Shown here: positions 16,072 to 24,700 of the stretch, piece by piece | Layout of the letters: every line of letters starts with the position of its first letter | How positions within the stretch are numbered: position 1 is the stretch's first letter | Origin: a candidate division WWE3 bacterium RIFOXYD1_FULL_39_9 | GTDB taxonomy: Bacteria; Patescibacteriota; WWE3; UBA101185; UBA10185 | Assembly (NCBI GenBank): GCA_001773295.1 | Contig: MEWG01000039.1 | Location: forward strand, 1 to 27,755 | Direction of reading: 5' to 3' | DNA: 27,755 nt | Made by a program: the position numbers and the translations under genes | Notes under the pieces: generated by a model | Database searches by the model: none | What the model was told of the DNA's origin: nothing | Seen by the model: only the letters and a program-made list of their open reading frames with translations

Positions 16072-16099
16072 TCGAATATCGCGTTTGGAACATGTAGGA

Positions 16100-17962
16100 C
16101 TATTTTTTCAGAATACTGTACAGGGCCTTAGTGTCCGGGGAGTACTTTATAGCTATATATCCAGGCGCTCTAACATTAAACGCTTTCATAAACAACTGCC
16201 CATCTACAGTGTATGAGCCTTGATCGGTTTGGAAAGTGATGCTTGTGGTTCTTCCATCACTGTACTTAGGTGTTTCTACACCGGTGACATTTGAAAATCC
16301 TTTATCTATACTTTCAGCTTTATCTCTGAGTTCGTCTTTAGAGTAAGGCTTGCCGCTGACTCCACTTATGGAACATTTATTTATAGTTTCCGGTACTACT
16401 CGCTCTGTGTTTTTTCCTGCTTTCAACAAGACATAGGCATTCAATATATCGGCCATCTCTTTACCTGTTAGCCACGGACTTTTAAGACTGCAAGTAGACG
16501 AATCTTTCTTATAAGTTTGAGTAAACCAAGCCTTGAAGAACCATGGCGATCCGCCCTTTTTTTCGTAGGCATCGTTTGGCCAGCTTCCATCCTTATCCCA
16601 CCCAACATTATTAATCCATCCACCGGTTGTTGATGAGTATTGTGCGGACACGTCGCCTTTTAGAATAATTCCTGCCGTGTTTTTTATTGCGTCATACCAT
16701 CTTTGTCTATCAGATCTGCTCATCAAATCTTTATGCCAGTATTGGCAGTTTGTTGTTGTGCATATGCAGTTGCCGTTTTTTGTATATCTATAGGCATATG
16801 TTCTAGCAGCCACCGCTTGTGCTTTTAAGGCTTCTTCGTGCCAGGATGGGGGCATTTCACCAAGCCCTTTTAAGTACTCCCCCATTTTAATATCTTTCTT
16901 ATTACCGCCGTCGTTAACGCATATTTCCTTATCATCTAAGTCATCCTTTTCTTCAACTTCTGTTTTGTAATAAAACTTAAGTATCTCTTCGTATTCCTGT
17001 CCATCTTCTGCTCTTCCTCTTGCACCGTACTGGCTCATTCCATTTCTATGGGTGTATGCTCCATAGCTAAATGCCGCGAAAGCCGGACTAAACCCTGGGT
17101 TATAACTAGGCGATGTTCTCGAGTCGTCAGTTTCTACCCCCTCGCTTAGCGACGCACTAAATTCACCTGATTTAGCCTGTAGTATAGCCTGCTGCTTTTC
17201 TGATAGTTCGTTGATTTCTTTTTCCAGGTCAGCCAGATCGCCAGCGTAGTTATCTTCCTTCTCCCCCAGCTCATTAAACTCGCCCTGAGCATTTGCTTTC
17301 CTGTTATCAAGCTCAGCCTTTAAGGCAACAAGATTATTCTTTTCGTCTTCCAACTCATTCTTTAATTTTTCTGCTTCAGCTTTATCTTTCTCAAAATTGC
17401 TGATCTCAGAATTAAGAGCTTTTATTAGAGTTATTGCTTCATCACTTACCGATTTGTTAAACATGTGCGACATGTACGAAAGTTGAAAGCCGGATAATTT
17501 CGTGTCGCCCATTCCGGCGCCAAAAAAGAGCTCAAGTTCGTTCATCATTGTGCGTTTGGAATAGTTTCTAATTACATGATTTCTAAGGGCAATTTTTTCA
17601 GACAGCCTGTCCTTACGATCAGAAAGATTTTTGTTTATTTCTTCAAGCACGGCCTGTAATTCTTTTATATCTCCGTCTACTTCATTGAGTTCTGCTTGAG
17701 TAACATTTAGTTGTCCTGATAGTTCTGTTATTTTGCTGGAGATACCGTTTTTCTTGGATCTGACGTCGGCAAGTTTTTTTGAGGTTGATTGATACTCTTC
17801 TTCTCTTTCCTCTATCTCTTTTTCATAGCACTCTGCCTTTTTATCTAAATCGGTTATGCTTTTACAAGGGTCGTCTGCGTATGTATAATGAACGGTCAGG
17901 GTCAGTGCCGCGGTTAAAAACAAGGTTGCAATAATTTTAGTAAAAATTAAGTTTTTGGGCAT
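16100..17962 (-). CDS. exported coiled-coil protein with SpoIID/LytB domain
   Basis: A 620-aa secreted or anchored protein. Residues 1-29 are a signal peptide (hydrophobic stretch, then TYADDPC). Residues about 38-265 are rich in Glu/Lys heptads with a central non-coil part (about 128-175), like the coiled-coil regions of wall-hydrolase regulators such as PcsB/EnvC. The SpoIID/LytB domain follows: HRNGMSQYGA (305-314), EEILKFYY (325-332), YLKGLGEMPPSW (363-374; E369 aligns with the catalytic Glu of SpoIID), and ALKAQAVAARTYAYRY (378-393). SpoIID is a lytic transglycosylase acting on denuded glycan; other members are amidase enhancers. In classical SpoIID the MSQYGA motif follows the EMP motif; here it comes first. 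A pair of CxxxxxC motifs (about 399-406) may form disulfides. The gene is divergent to the pilin locus. Confidence 0.9.
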   Translation of the reverse strand: MPKNLIFTKIIATLFLTAALTLTVHYTYADDPCKSITDLDKKAECYEKEIEEREEEYQSTSKKLADVRSKKNGISSKITELSGQLNVTQAELNEVDGDIKELQAVLEEINKNLSDRKDRLSEKIALRNHVIRNYSKRTMMNELELFFGAGMGDTKLSGFQLSYMSHMFNKSVSDEAITLIKALNSEISNFEKDKAEAEKLKNELEDEKNNLVALKAELDNRKANAQGEFNELGEKEDNYAGDLADLEKEINELSEKQQAILQAKSGEFSASLSEGVETDDSRTSPSYNPGFSPAFAAFSYGAYTHRNGMSQYGARGRAEDGQEYEEILKFYYKTEVEEKDDLDDKEICVNDGGNKKDIKMGEYLKGLGEMPPSWHEEALKAQAVAARTYAYRYTKNGNCICTTTNCQYWHKDLMSRSDRQRWYDAIKNTAGIILKGDVSAQYSSTTGGWINNVGWDKDGSWPNDAYEKKGGSPWFFKAWFTQTYKKDSSTCSLKSPWLTGKEMADILNAYVLLKAGKNTERVVPETINKCSISGVSGKPYSKDELRDKAESIDKGFSNVTGVETPKYSDGRTTSITFQTDQGSYTVDGQLFMKAFNVRAPGYIAIKYSPDTKALYSILKK

Positions 17963-17976
17963 AATGTTCTTATAGA

Positions 17977-17985
17977 ATTATACCA
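17977..17985 (-). promoter_or_regulatory. extended -10 promoter of the SpoIID-domain gene
   Basis: The minus strand reads TGGTATAAT, a perfect extended -10. It ends 14 bases before the ATG at 17962, so the leader would be about eight bases, too short for a ribosome site. Confidence 0.65.
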
Positions 17986-18004
17986 AAGGTCGAAGGCATT
18001 TTTC

Positions 18005-18033
18005 TTGACGGTTCGAAGTAAATAAAACATAAT
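18005..18033 (+). promoter_or_regulatory. promoter of the cysteine-rich/pilin operon
   Basis: TTGACG (18005-18010), a 17-base spacer, then CATAAT (18028-18033): five of six matches in each hexamer at ideal spacing. The expected start near 18040 lies about five bases before the ATG at 18045, so the first gene is probably translated from a leaderless or near-leaderless mRNA. It forms a divergent pair with the promoter of the SpoIID-domain gene. Confidence 0.75.
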
Positions 18034-18044
18034 TTAACAAGTCT

Positions 18045-19907
18045 ATGAAAAGAGAAGATATAGTTCGTTTGAATATTTTAACATACATGAGGTTAACGAT
18101 TTTTGCTTTGGTGATAGTGTTTTTTCCAAAACCTTTTGCAAGTGCACAGGCATGTAATGCGGATTCGTTGCTTGGAACTATGGTTGGGGAATATTGCACT
18201 TCGACTACCGGTGCCGCTGTAGGCTGCCCGTCTTCCAACTACGCCTGTTGCCCGTATCGATACGAGGTATCTGCCTTAGGAAGATACACAAATATCCTAC
18301 ACGCATACTGCGCACCTACCGCATGGGTTTATGAGGGAATCGCAACTAATAATCTTTTATCAGGATGGGGATGGCTAAATGAAACCAATGGTGTTTGGGG
18401 TCCAGATACCGCACTTGCACCGTATTGCTCAACGGGGGATGCCAGCGAAGTCCCGCCTCCGGGACCGGGTGGTACTGTAGCACCTAACTATAATCTGTGT
18501 CCGGCCGGCTACAAAATGATGGGGCGCCAAATTAACTCCTTATTTCCCGATTATATTTACATATGTGCTTATTCACCGGACGGAGCTTGTTGCGTAGATA
18601 GCGGGAATTCCTGTAACAACACCCCTCCTCCACCAGATGGATCTACTGATCGCCAAACTGCTTGTTGCTCAAATGTTACCGGAGCAGATCCTGCTGAGCA
18701 GTGTATTTATCCGAACGGAATTGCTCCGGGAACTTGCGGACAATGCGCTGGGGGAACAAATCCTTCTCCGGTCTCCGATCCGCCTGTTCCATGTAGAGTA
18801 GACGCAGGCGTTTTGTGTTGTAGCTCGGGAATCACTGCTGTGAGCTGTGAAGACGATATTTTTCAAAATAATAGGGTTTTACCCAACGGTGCTTTAACAA
18901 CTAGCGCATGCATGGCCGCGCCATTAGCAAACCAGTGCGGCGGTAAGGCGGCAAACGGATCACTCTGTTGGTTAGATAGCCAGTGCGGTAGCGGTAACTG
19001 CGATTTTGCATCAGACGGGATTAAAAGGTGCATAGGCACTCCTACGGGAGGGGCATGTTCCGGAGCAGACTCAACGTGCGAATGCGCTAATTCAACTGAT
19101 GTATGTTTGGATCCGGAAGCGGACGGCAGTTTTAACTGTTTAGATCCCACACAGCTTTGTCAACAGCCCACTCAAGCATGTAACGGCGCGGCAGCAGATC
19201 CGGATGCAGAATGTTGTGACAACTTATTTACCGGAGAAGAATATTCCTGCCATCCGGCATTAAATATATGTACACCAACGGGTTCCTGTATCTCGCCCGG
19301 AGTTGGCTGTTCGCCTTTGAACACAGCGGTAGATTGTTGCGACAGTGGTTTGGACTATGTATGTAACGCTCCTGTAGGAAGCCCCACCGGAGTTTGCGAG
19401 CGTGCAGATACTTGCAATGCGGTATTAAACCAAACTGCTTGCAACGGACCTCAGGACTGTTGTCCGACCACTCATCCTGACTGGACCTGCTCCACAACTA
19501 ATCCGAGAGTTTGTATTACGAATAACGTGGGCTTGCAATGTACAGGTACTGGTTGTTGCGACGGCATAAATGGCTATGTATGCCAAGCCGGGTTCTGTAT
19601 CATGGATCCAACCGGAGCATGTAATACGGATATACAGGTAGTTCCTTACACCGGACCAATCATTGAATTTCACGACCTAATTTCAAGAATCTATGGGCTT
19701 TTATTCCCGATCGGAATTTTAATTGGAGTAGCTTTTATAATCAAAGCCGGTTACACCTTGATGACAAGCGAAGGTAACCCTCAAAAGGTAAAGGAAGGGC
19801 AGGAAGAACTGACCGCTGCGATCATCGGAACCTTCTTCATTTTGTTGTCGGTAGCCATTTTACGGGTTATAATAAGTTCGGTACTTAATGTACCAGTAGG
19901 ATTTTAA
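18045..19907 (+). CDS. cysteine-rich exported protein with C-terminal VirB2/TrbC-like two-helix domain
   Basis: A 620-aa protein not matching a family I can name. Residues about 15-35 are a signal peptide ending ASAQA. The long outer region (about 36-535) has some 56 cysteines by hand count, including eight CC pairs. In its second half a unit CC-x(5-9)-[YW]-x-C followed by another Cys recurs: CCDNLFTGEEYSC, CCDSGLDYVC, CCPTTHPDWTC, CCDGINGYVC. Another unit, CWLDSQCGSGNC, resembles secreted cysteine-knot repeats. The last 80 residues hold two membrane helices (about 551-571 and 591-612) linked by TSEGNPQKVKEGQEE, matching the three small VirB2/TrbC-like proteins encoded just downstream. So it looks like a pilin-type membrane domain carrying a disulfide-rich surface region; an adhesin or pilus-tip role is inferred. 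ATG 18087 is an alternative start with a cleaner signal peptide. Confidence 0.85.
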   Translation: MKREDIVRLNILTYMRLTIFALVIVFFPKPFASAQACNADSLLGTMVGEYCTSTTGAAVGCPSSNYACCPYRYEVSALGRYTNILHAYCAPTAWVYEGIATNNLLSGWGWLNETNGVWGPDTALAPYCSTGDASEVPPPGPGGTVAPNYNLCPAGYKMMGRQINSLFPDYIYICAYSPDGACCVDSGNSCNNTPPPPDGSTDRQTACCSNVTGADPAEQCIYPNGIAPGTCGQCAGGTNPSPVSDPPVPCRVDAGVLCCSSGITAVSCEDDIFQNNRVLPNGALTTSACMAAPLANQCGGKAANGSLCWLDSQCGSGNCDFASDGIKRCIGTPTGGACSGADSTCECANSTDVCLDPEADGSFNCLDPTQLCQQPTQACNGAAADPDAECCDNLFTGEEYSCHPALNICTPTGSCISPGVGCSPLNTAVDCCDSGLDYVCNAPVGSPTGVCERADTCNAVLNQTACNGPQDCCPTTHPDWTCSTTNPRVCITNNVGLQCTGTGCCDGINGYVCQAGFCIMDPTGACNTDIQVVPYTGPIIEFHDLISRIYGLLFPIGILIGVAFIIKAGYTLMTSEGNPQKVKEGQEELTAAIIGTFFILLSVAILRVIISSVLNVPVGF

Positions 19908-19942
19908 CGGTGAGGGAGGTGAAAAAGTAAACAATTAATCAT

Positions 19943-20275
19943 ATGGAATTATTACAAAGCGCATTAGCGCAGGTTTCGACAGTCGTATCCGATCCATTAG
20001 GAGGAAGAATCGCGTCATTGACCGATTTACTCGCTTTTGTATTGAACCTAGTTCTTGGTGTCGGTTTCGCACTTGTCCTTATAATGCTTGCCCTTGGTTT
20101 CATTCAGTATATTATGTCTCAGGGTGATAAAGCCGGTGTAGAAAAAGCTCAGAAATGGGTTACCTACGCAGTAGTTGGAGGTGTTGGCTTATTCTTAGTC
20201 TTCGTATTAAGAGCAGTTATCACACAATTTACAGGTGGTAATAACGTTAACGTTGGTACTAACGTCACACTTTAA
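19943..20275 (+). CDS. VirB2/TrbC-like pilin, copy 1
   Basis: A 110-aa protein with two membrane helices (about residues 27-53 and 72-95) joined by a short polar loop, MSQGDKAGVEKAQK, and a polar Asn/Gly/Thr-rich tail. This is the layout of VirB2/TrbC pilins and of the TrbC-like proteins common in CPR bacteria. An N-terminal segment ending ALAQ could be a processing site. It lies 35 bases after the cysteine-rich gene. The only ribosome site, GGGAGGTGA (19914-19922), is 20 bases from the ATG, unusually far; an earlier in-frame start is blocked by a stop codon. Two hairpins follow the gene. It is probably the main pilin, since it has the strongest upstream ribosome-site match and a downstream hairpin barrier, but this is inference. 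Confidence 0.82.
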   Translation: MELLQSALAQVSTVVSDPLGGRIASLTDLLAFVLNLVLGVGFALVLIMLALGFIQYIMSQGDKAGVEKAQKWVTYAVVGGVGLFLVFVLRAVITQFTGGNNVNVGTNVTL

Positions 20276-20290
20276 CGCACGCCTTAGCAT

Positions 20291-20337
20291 AATAGTTTTT
20301 GACTATTTAACACGGGGCCTGGGCATGCTCAGGCCCT
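20291..20337 (+). terminator. two tandem hairpins between pilin genes
   Basis: AATAGT-TTTTG-ACTATT (20291-20307) is followed by GGGCCTG (20315-20321) pairing with CAGGCCC (20330-20336), with further pairs inside. Only TTT follows, so termination would be partial. Such a site would stabilise the upstream pilin mRNA and lower expression of the downstream genes. Confidence 0.55.
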
Positions 20338-20355
20338 TTGGAATACTTAAGATAT

Positions 20356-20688
20356 ATGTTTCAAGATTTAGAGAATTCAATTAATCGAGCGGTTCCGGCG
20401 GGAGAACGCGTAACAAGAATAGATGACATTTATTCACTTGCTGCTTTTATTGTGAACATTTTCATTGGGGCCGCGTTTGGAATATCGTTAATAGGTCTTG
20501 CATACGCATTTATTCAATTTATGATGACTCACGGGGATCCCAAAGCGGTTGAAAAAGCCAGAAACGCTGCATTCTGGAGTATACTTGGTATTATTCTTTC
20601 TCTGCTGGCAGTTGCGATAAAGAATGTAGTATTTAGAGGATTTGGCTCGACAGCCAATGGTTTAATAAATGAAGATCCGGGATTTTAA
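20356..20688 (+). CDS. VirB2/TrbC-like pilin, copy 2
   Basis: A 110-aa two-helix protein: helices at about residues 26-50 and 68-90, linked by MTHGDPKAVEKARN. The linker carries the GDPKxVEKA signature shared with copies 1 and 3 and with the cysteine-rich protein. There is no cleaved signal peptide: the N-terminus (MFQDLENSINRA) is amphipathic and charged. The ATG at 20356 is preferred; a TTG at 20338 is in frame but sits immediately after the hairpin stem. No clear Shine-Dalgarno. Its 3' end overlaps the next gene by 20 bases, so the two are co-translated. The C-terminus after the second helix is short (RGFGSTANGL). Likely a minor pilin or a membrane subunit of the same apparatus. Confidence 0.8.
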   Translation: MFQDLENSINRAVPAGERVTRIDDIYSLAAFIVNIFIGAAFGISLIGLAYAFIQFMMTHGDPKAVEKARNAAFWSILGIILSLLAVAIKNVVFRGFGSTANGLINEDPGF

Positions 20689-21130
20689 TAAATTATTTTC
20701 AATAATATTTTTCGTATTAGTGCTGGCTTTCGGATCAGCACCATCTTACGCACTGACATACAACTGTTCCAATTTTGATTCAGAGGCAGTTGCCGGTGAG
20801 GCACCGAGTCCTTTAGCAATAGTTTGCATTTTAGCGAGAATATTAAATGTTGCTGTTTTGGTTGTCGGTTTAGTTTTTATATTTATCATTGCCTATAGCG
20901 CTATTAAACTGGCAACAGCCTTTGGAGATCCGAAAGGGTTTCAGGGGGCACAGCAGACTTGGACATACGCAATAATAGGCGCGCTTGTGGTGGCAGGTTT
21001 TTTTGCCTTATTTTTAATAGTTGCTAACCTCGTAGGATTTGGAAATATACTTTCACCCAACTTTATTTTGGATAGAATCGAGCAGGCACTGATAAGCTTC
21101 TTAGACGCAGCAGATATTACCGGTTATTAA
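20669..21130 (+). CDS. VirB2/TrbC-like pilin, copy 3, with signal peptide
   Basis: A 153-aa protein with a cleavable signal peptide (about residues 1-28, ending PSYA-LT), a short outer segment with two cysteines (NCSNF and IVCIL), and two membrane helices (about 60-85 and 100-125). The linker reads TAFGDPKGFQGAQQ, again with the GDPK signature. A tail of about 30 residues follows the second helix. It is the last gene of the pilin operon and starts inside copy 2 in a different reading frame (20-base overlap). It converges on the minus-strand 210-aa gene with a gap of only 23 bases and no obvious terminator between them. The assignment to the VirB2/TrbC-like group rests on topology and linker motif. 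Confidence 0.8.
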   Translation: MKIRDFNKLFSIIFFVLVLAFGSAPSYALTYNCSNFDSEAVAGEAPSPLAIVCILARILNVAVLVVGLVFIFIIAYSAIKLATAFGDPKGFQGAQQTWTYAIIGALVVAGFFALFLIVANLVGFGNILSPNFILDRIEQALISFLDAADITGY

Positions 21131-21153
21131 TCTTTTAGTTACTTGAATTTCCC

Positions 21154-21786
21154 TTATCTAGTTACTCCGCTTGGAATAAGGCGTTTCTTATCTCCTACTT
21201 CGGGTGAATCAGTTAGTCTTGGCCCCCATATCTTTAGGAACTCGTCCTGACTTGTAGGGTTGAAAAATATTATGTGATAAACCTCTTTTCCCTCAGAAGC
21301 TTCAAACGCTATGCCATCATTAAGGTACACATACATTTTAACCTCTTCGGCCTCCACGGTGTATTTAACTATGTCAGGCTGCCCAAGTTCCCATTGATTA
21401 ATATATTCATCCATTATTCCTTTGTAAGTTTCAAACAAGGGCACTCTAAGATATTGAATTACTTGTTTATAGTCAGTAATTACTGTAACCGGCATACCGG
21501 GGCCACGCCAGTCGTAGTCGGTTTTAGTGTAACCCTGCGACATTTTTATGGAGTCTAATTTTGTTCCAAATACCGACTCGACTTCACTTAATGAATGCAC
21601 ACCGGGCGTAATGTTATTCCACGAATTGGCAACGTTAAAGTCAGTTACTTCGTACCCAGTACCTTCATTCTGATCGCCTAAGTCAATATCGTCTGTTTTT
21701 CTTGCAAAGAAAACAAAATACAAAACAAAAAGTGAAGGTATAAATATGGCTAAATAGATTATTTGTTTTTTTGTTAGTCTACGCAT
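21154..21786 (-). CDS. membrane-anchored extracytoplasmic protein, unknown function
   Basis: A 210-aa protein I do not recognise. A basic N-terminus (MRRLTKKQ) and one membrane helix (about residues 9-27) anchor a soluble domain of about 180 residues. The segment PGVHSLSEVESVFGTKL has the form of the helix in BamE/SmpA-type small domains (PGxxxxxVxxxxGxP), though without other proof. The rest alternates beta-strand patterns (MPVTVITDY, VKMYVYLNDGIAFEA, VYHIIFFNP). There are no cysteines in the soluble part. The start lies two bases after the stop codon of the 1244-aa gene, so the two form an operon and may act together. Confidence 0.78.
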   Translation of the reverse strand: MRRLTKKQIIYLAIFIPSLFVLYFVFFARKTDDIDLGDQNEGTGYEVTDFNVANSWNNITPGVHSLSEVESVFGTKLDSIKMSQGYTKTDYDWRGPGMPVTVITDYKQVIQYLRVPLFETYKGIMDEYINQWELGQPDIVKYTVEAEEVKMYVYLNDGIAFEASEGKEVYHIIFFNPTSQDEFLKIWGPRLTDSPEVGDKKRLIPSGVTR

Positions 21787-21788
21787 AG

Positions 21789-24700
21789 CTACGGTCTAAA
21801 TAAGACTTCCTGAATATATTGCCAGTGCCTCGGAAATTGACTCCAGTATTCGGTGTAGCTCGATCCCGGTATGTTTGGACAATCGGCTACATTTACCCAA
21901 AAGTAATTGCCTATTGTTTCAGCATAATCTTCGTTATTGCTCTGAGTGCCACACCCTCCAGGATATGTCGGGTTTTTTCCTTCACTCAAGGCAGTGGAAA
22001 ATGTGATTGCTCCGGGTACGGTCTCGAATGCTTCTCCATATCTATGATACCAAACATGTCCTGATTCATGGGCGAAGAGATACGTTGAGTAGTGGTTTGA
22101 GATAGTCGTAGGTATGGCATTATTTAAGACAAATGAGTTCGCTCCGCAGGTTTCTCCCCACCAACATCCGGAAGAAGTGCAGCCGAATTGTCCAACCGGA
22201 CTTTCAGCCCAAAAGACGCGGATGCTGGTATTGCTTGCGCAAAGCCTGTTTCCGTAACCGGTTCCCATTATTGCCCTAGCAGCTGCTTGAAAGGTTGAAA
22301 GCGGAGGATTCGGCCAGTCCAGCAGTTGATAGTTGGTTCCGTTGCAGGTTAGTATTTCGTCGTTATTTTCGAAAACAAAGCACCCTTCATTTGCTGCAGG
22401 TGAGCCCGGTCCAATCATGTCCGTTGGGTTTCCGGTAAAATTACCTAACCCTGCGCCAAAGTAATCTACCTCGCCGGCACTTCTTGTAGGATCGATAGGC
22501 GATATTGTAGTTGTTGAGGCACCAAAGAACATAGTCGACAATGCCACAGTTATAATTATCGGTACTGACGAAAATATCAATAGTGCTTTAATAAGCGCTT
22601 GAACCTGTTTATCCAATTCAGCAAGAGCTTTTCCAAAATCCCCATGAATAAGGCCGCCGACAAAGTTTTGGACAAAATCCAAAGATTTCTTAACCAAGAA
22701 CCTTATGATCGGTCTCAAAATCCTACCTATTTTTTCAAGTAGTATAGCCAGTGTTCCACCGGACGCAGCACCGCCAAGAAGTGCGAGGAGTTTTGGGATA
22801 AGATCCGCAATTTTTTCTGCAATAAAGGTTTTAACATAGGAAACAGGTGCCAAAATCTTACCAAACTTAACAAATACCATAGTTTGGAATTCGTTTAGTT
22901 TATTCCAAACCTTTTCAAATAGTCCCGCATATCTTTTGGTAATACCGATAAGGTTAAAGTCCGGATCACGCATCTTATTGGCCATCATGTCAACAAAACT
23001 CAGCCAAAATGCATCGCTGTCCATGTCCACGTTGGTGCTTATGCGGTGTCTGTGTTTAAGCACCCATTCGCGCAACTCCATGACCTGACTTGCAAACTCT
23101 GCTTGATCCATACCAGGGGGTAAGATAATTGCCCGTCTTTTGTTAAGGAGAAGAAGTCGTCTCAAGAATGACGGGTCGCTAAGACCGTCGGGTCCAACAT
23201 TTTTAATAAAGAAGGCCAAGGCTTCCGGAGTCCATTCACCGGATCGTACCATTGCTCGTATTTCTGACAGACCTTTGATGCCTGCAAAGTGGCCACCGCC
23301 ATAGAGTCTTGCGCTGATTCTGACACCGGCAGTAAACGCATCAACTTCCCCTCTCCTGTTTGCTCTTCCACCCTCAAATTTAACTTTGAACCAGTTCCCC
23401 CAAAGATTACCCGGCGCAGCCATATTTGTAGCTTCGGATGTCCTTTGGAGTGCGGCAAATCTTGTTCTGGCGTCGGCAATACTTTGGTCTATGGCAGCAA
23501 TATCCGCCGCGGTGTTTGTTGGGTTTGACCGCGAGATTTTAAGTTCATGGATCGATTTAATTGTTTCCAAACGTTCTTTTGAAACACTTTTGTGCATTCC
23601 GGCAATTGTTCCCAACCCGGAGAGCTTGCCGAGCATCGTTTTTTCAAAATCATCGTCGTCGCCTGTCTTAAGTCCCAGGCTGTGCACCTTATCCAGTCCT
23701 TTTTTAACCCAATACGACGGCGTTGCAGAGTTTATGTATCCTTTGGCCTTGTTCCATATGTATCTTTCCAAAAACTTGCCGCTTTCAACAGCATCAAAGA
23801 ATTCTTCTATTTGCATTACTTGGTATTCATACTCAAGTCTGCTTATGATACCTATCGCTCTGCCCGCGTAATTTCCAGGAACCTCTGCGACAACGTCTCC
23901 TATTCTTTTGTTCTTACCTTTTGATCGTGGGCGGGCAAAATCTACGGCAACTACTTCTTCTAGAAGTCTTCTCTCGTAGACCTGTGTATACGAATCCTTG
24001 TATAAATAACCTCTTCCGTTGAAAGGCCCCATTCCAAGAGAAGTTGCTTCCCTTAGGTATCTTCCACGATTGGCTCGGACAGTTTGTTCAAGATCCGCTA
24101 TGCCACTATTTATAGGTGCAATTCGAGTATCAAATTCTGCTTGAGTGATTCTTCTATACTTTAAGTCGTTTTCTAGCCCTTTTTTCAAGCCGTCTAGTCT
24201 GGTGTTTTCTCCGATAACAGACATCAGTTCGCTGTTCATTACTTTTTCTAGATGCTGTTTATAGGGATCTAAGAAGGCTCGCATTCTTTCCGCTTCTTTT
24301 CTATCTACAGCTTCGACAATGCCGCCTACGCCATAATTATTTTCAATGCCGTCTATGGATTCCTGAACCGCGCGTCTCCAAGAGGCCATTCCTCCCCAGT
24401 CAATCGAGTCTTTTTTTATTAAATACTCTTTTGAGACCGCTTTACTTACAGCTTTGTATCTTTTTTCCAAGATTTCCATGTCGCCCAGAACATCTGCCTG
24501 AGATTTGAAGATATCGAATGCTTTTTTCCTTTCGGCGTCTGATTCAATTATTCTTTTGAATTTTTTCTGGCTTAAGTCTGCGTCAATTGCATGAACAGTA
24601 TTTCTTAAAACTGTGGCATACGACCCCTGTCTTGACGGTGCGTATCCGGACGAAGTTTCAAACTCGATAACTGAGTTTGCAAGTTTTTCGTACACGTCGT

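Noticed and set aside
23386..23924. Plus-strand open frames inside the 1244-aa gene
   Set aside because: They overlap each other in different frames and lie antisense to a continuous coding frame with consistent protein character.
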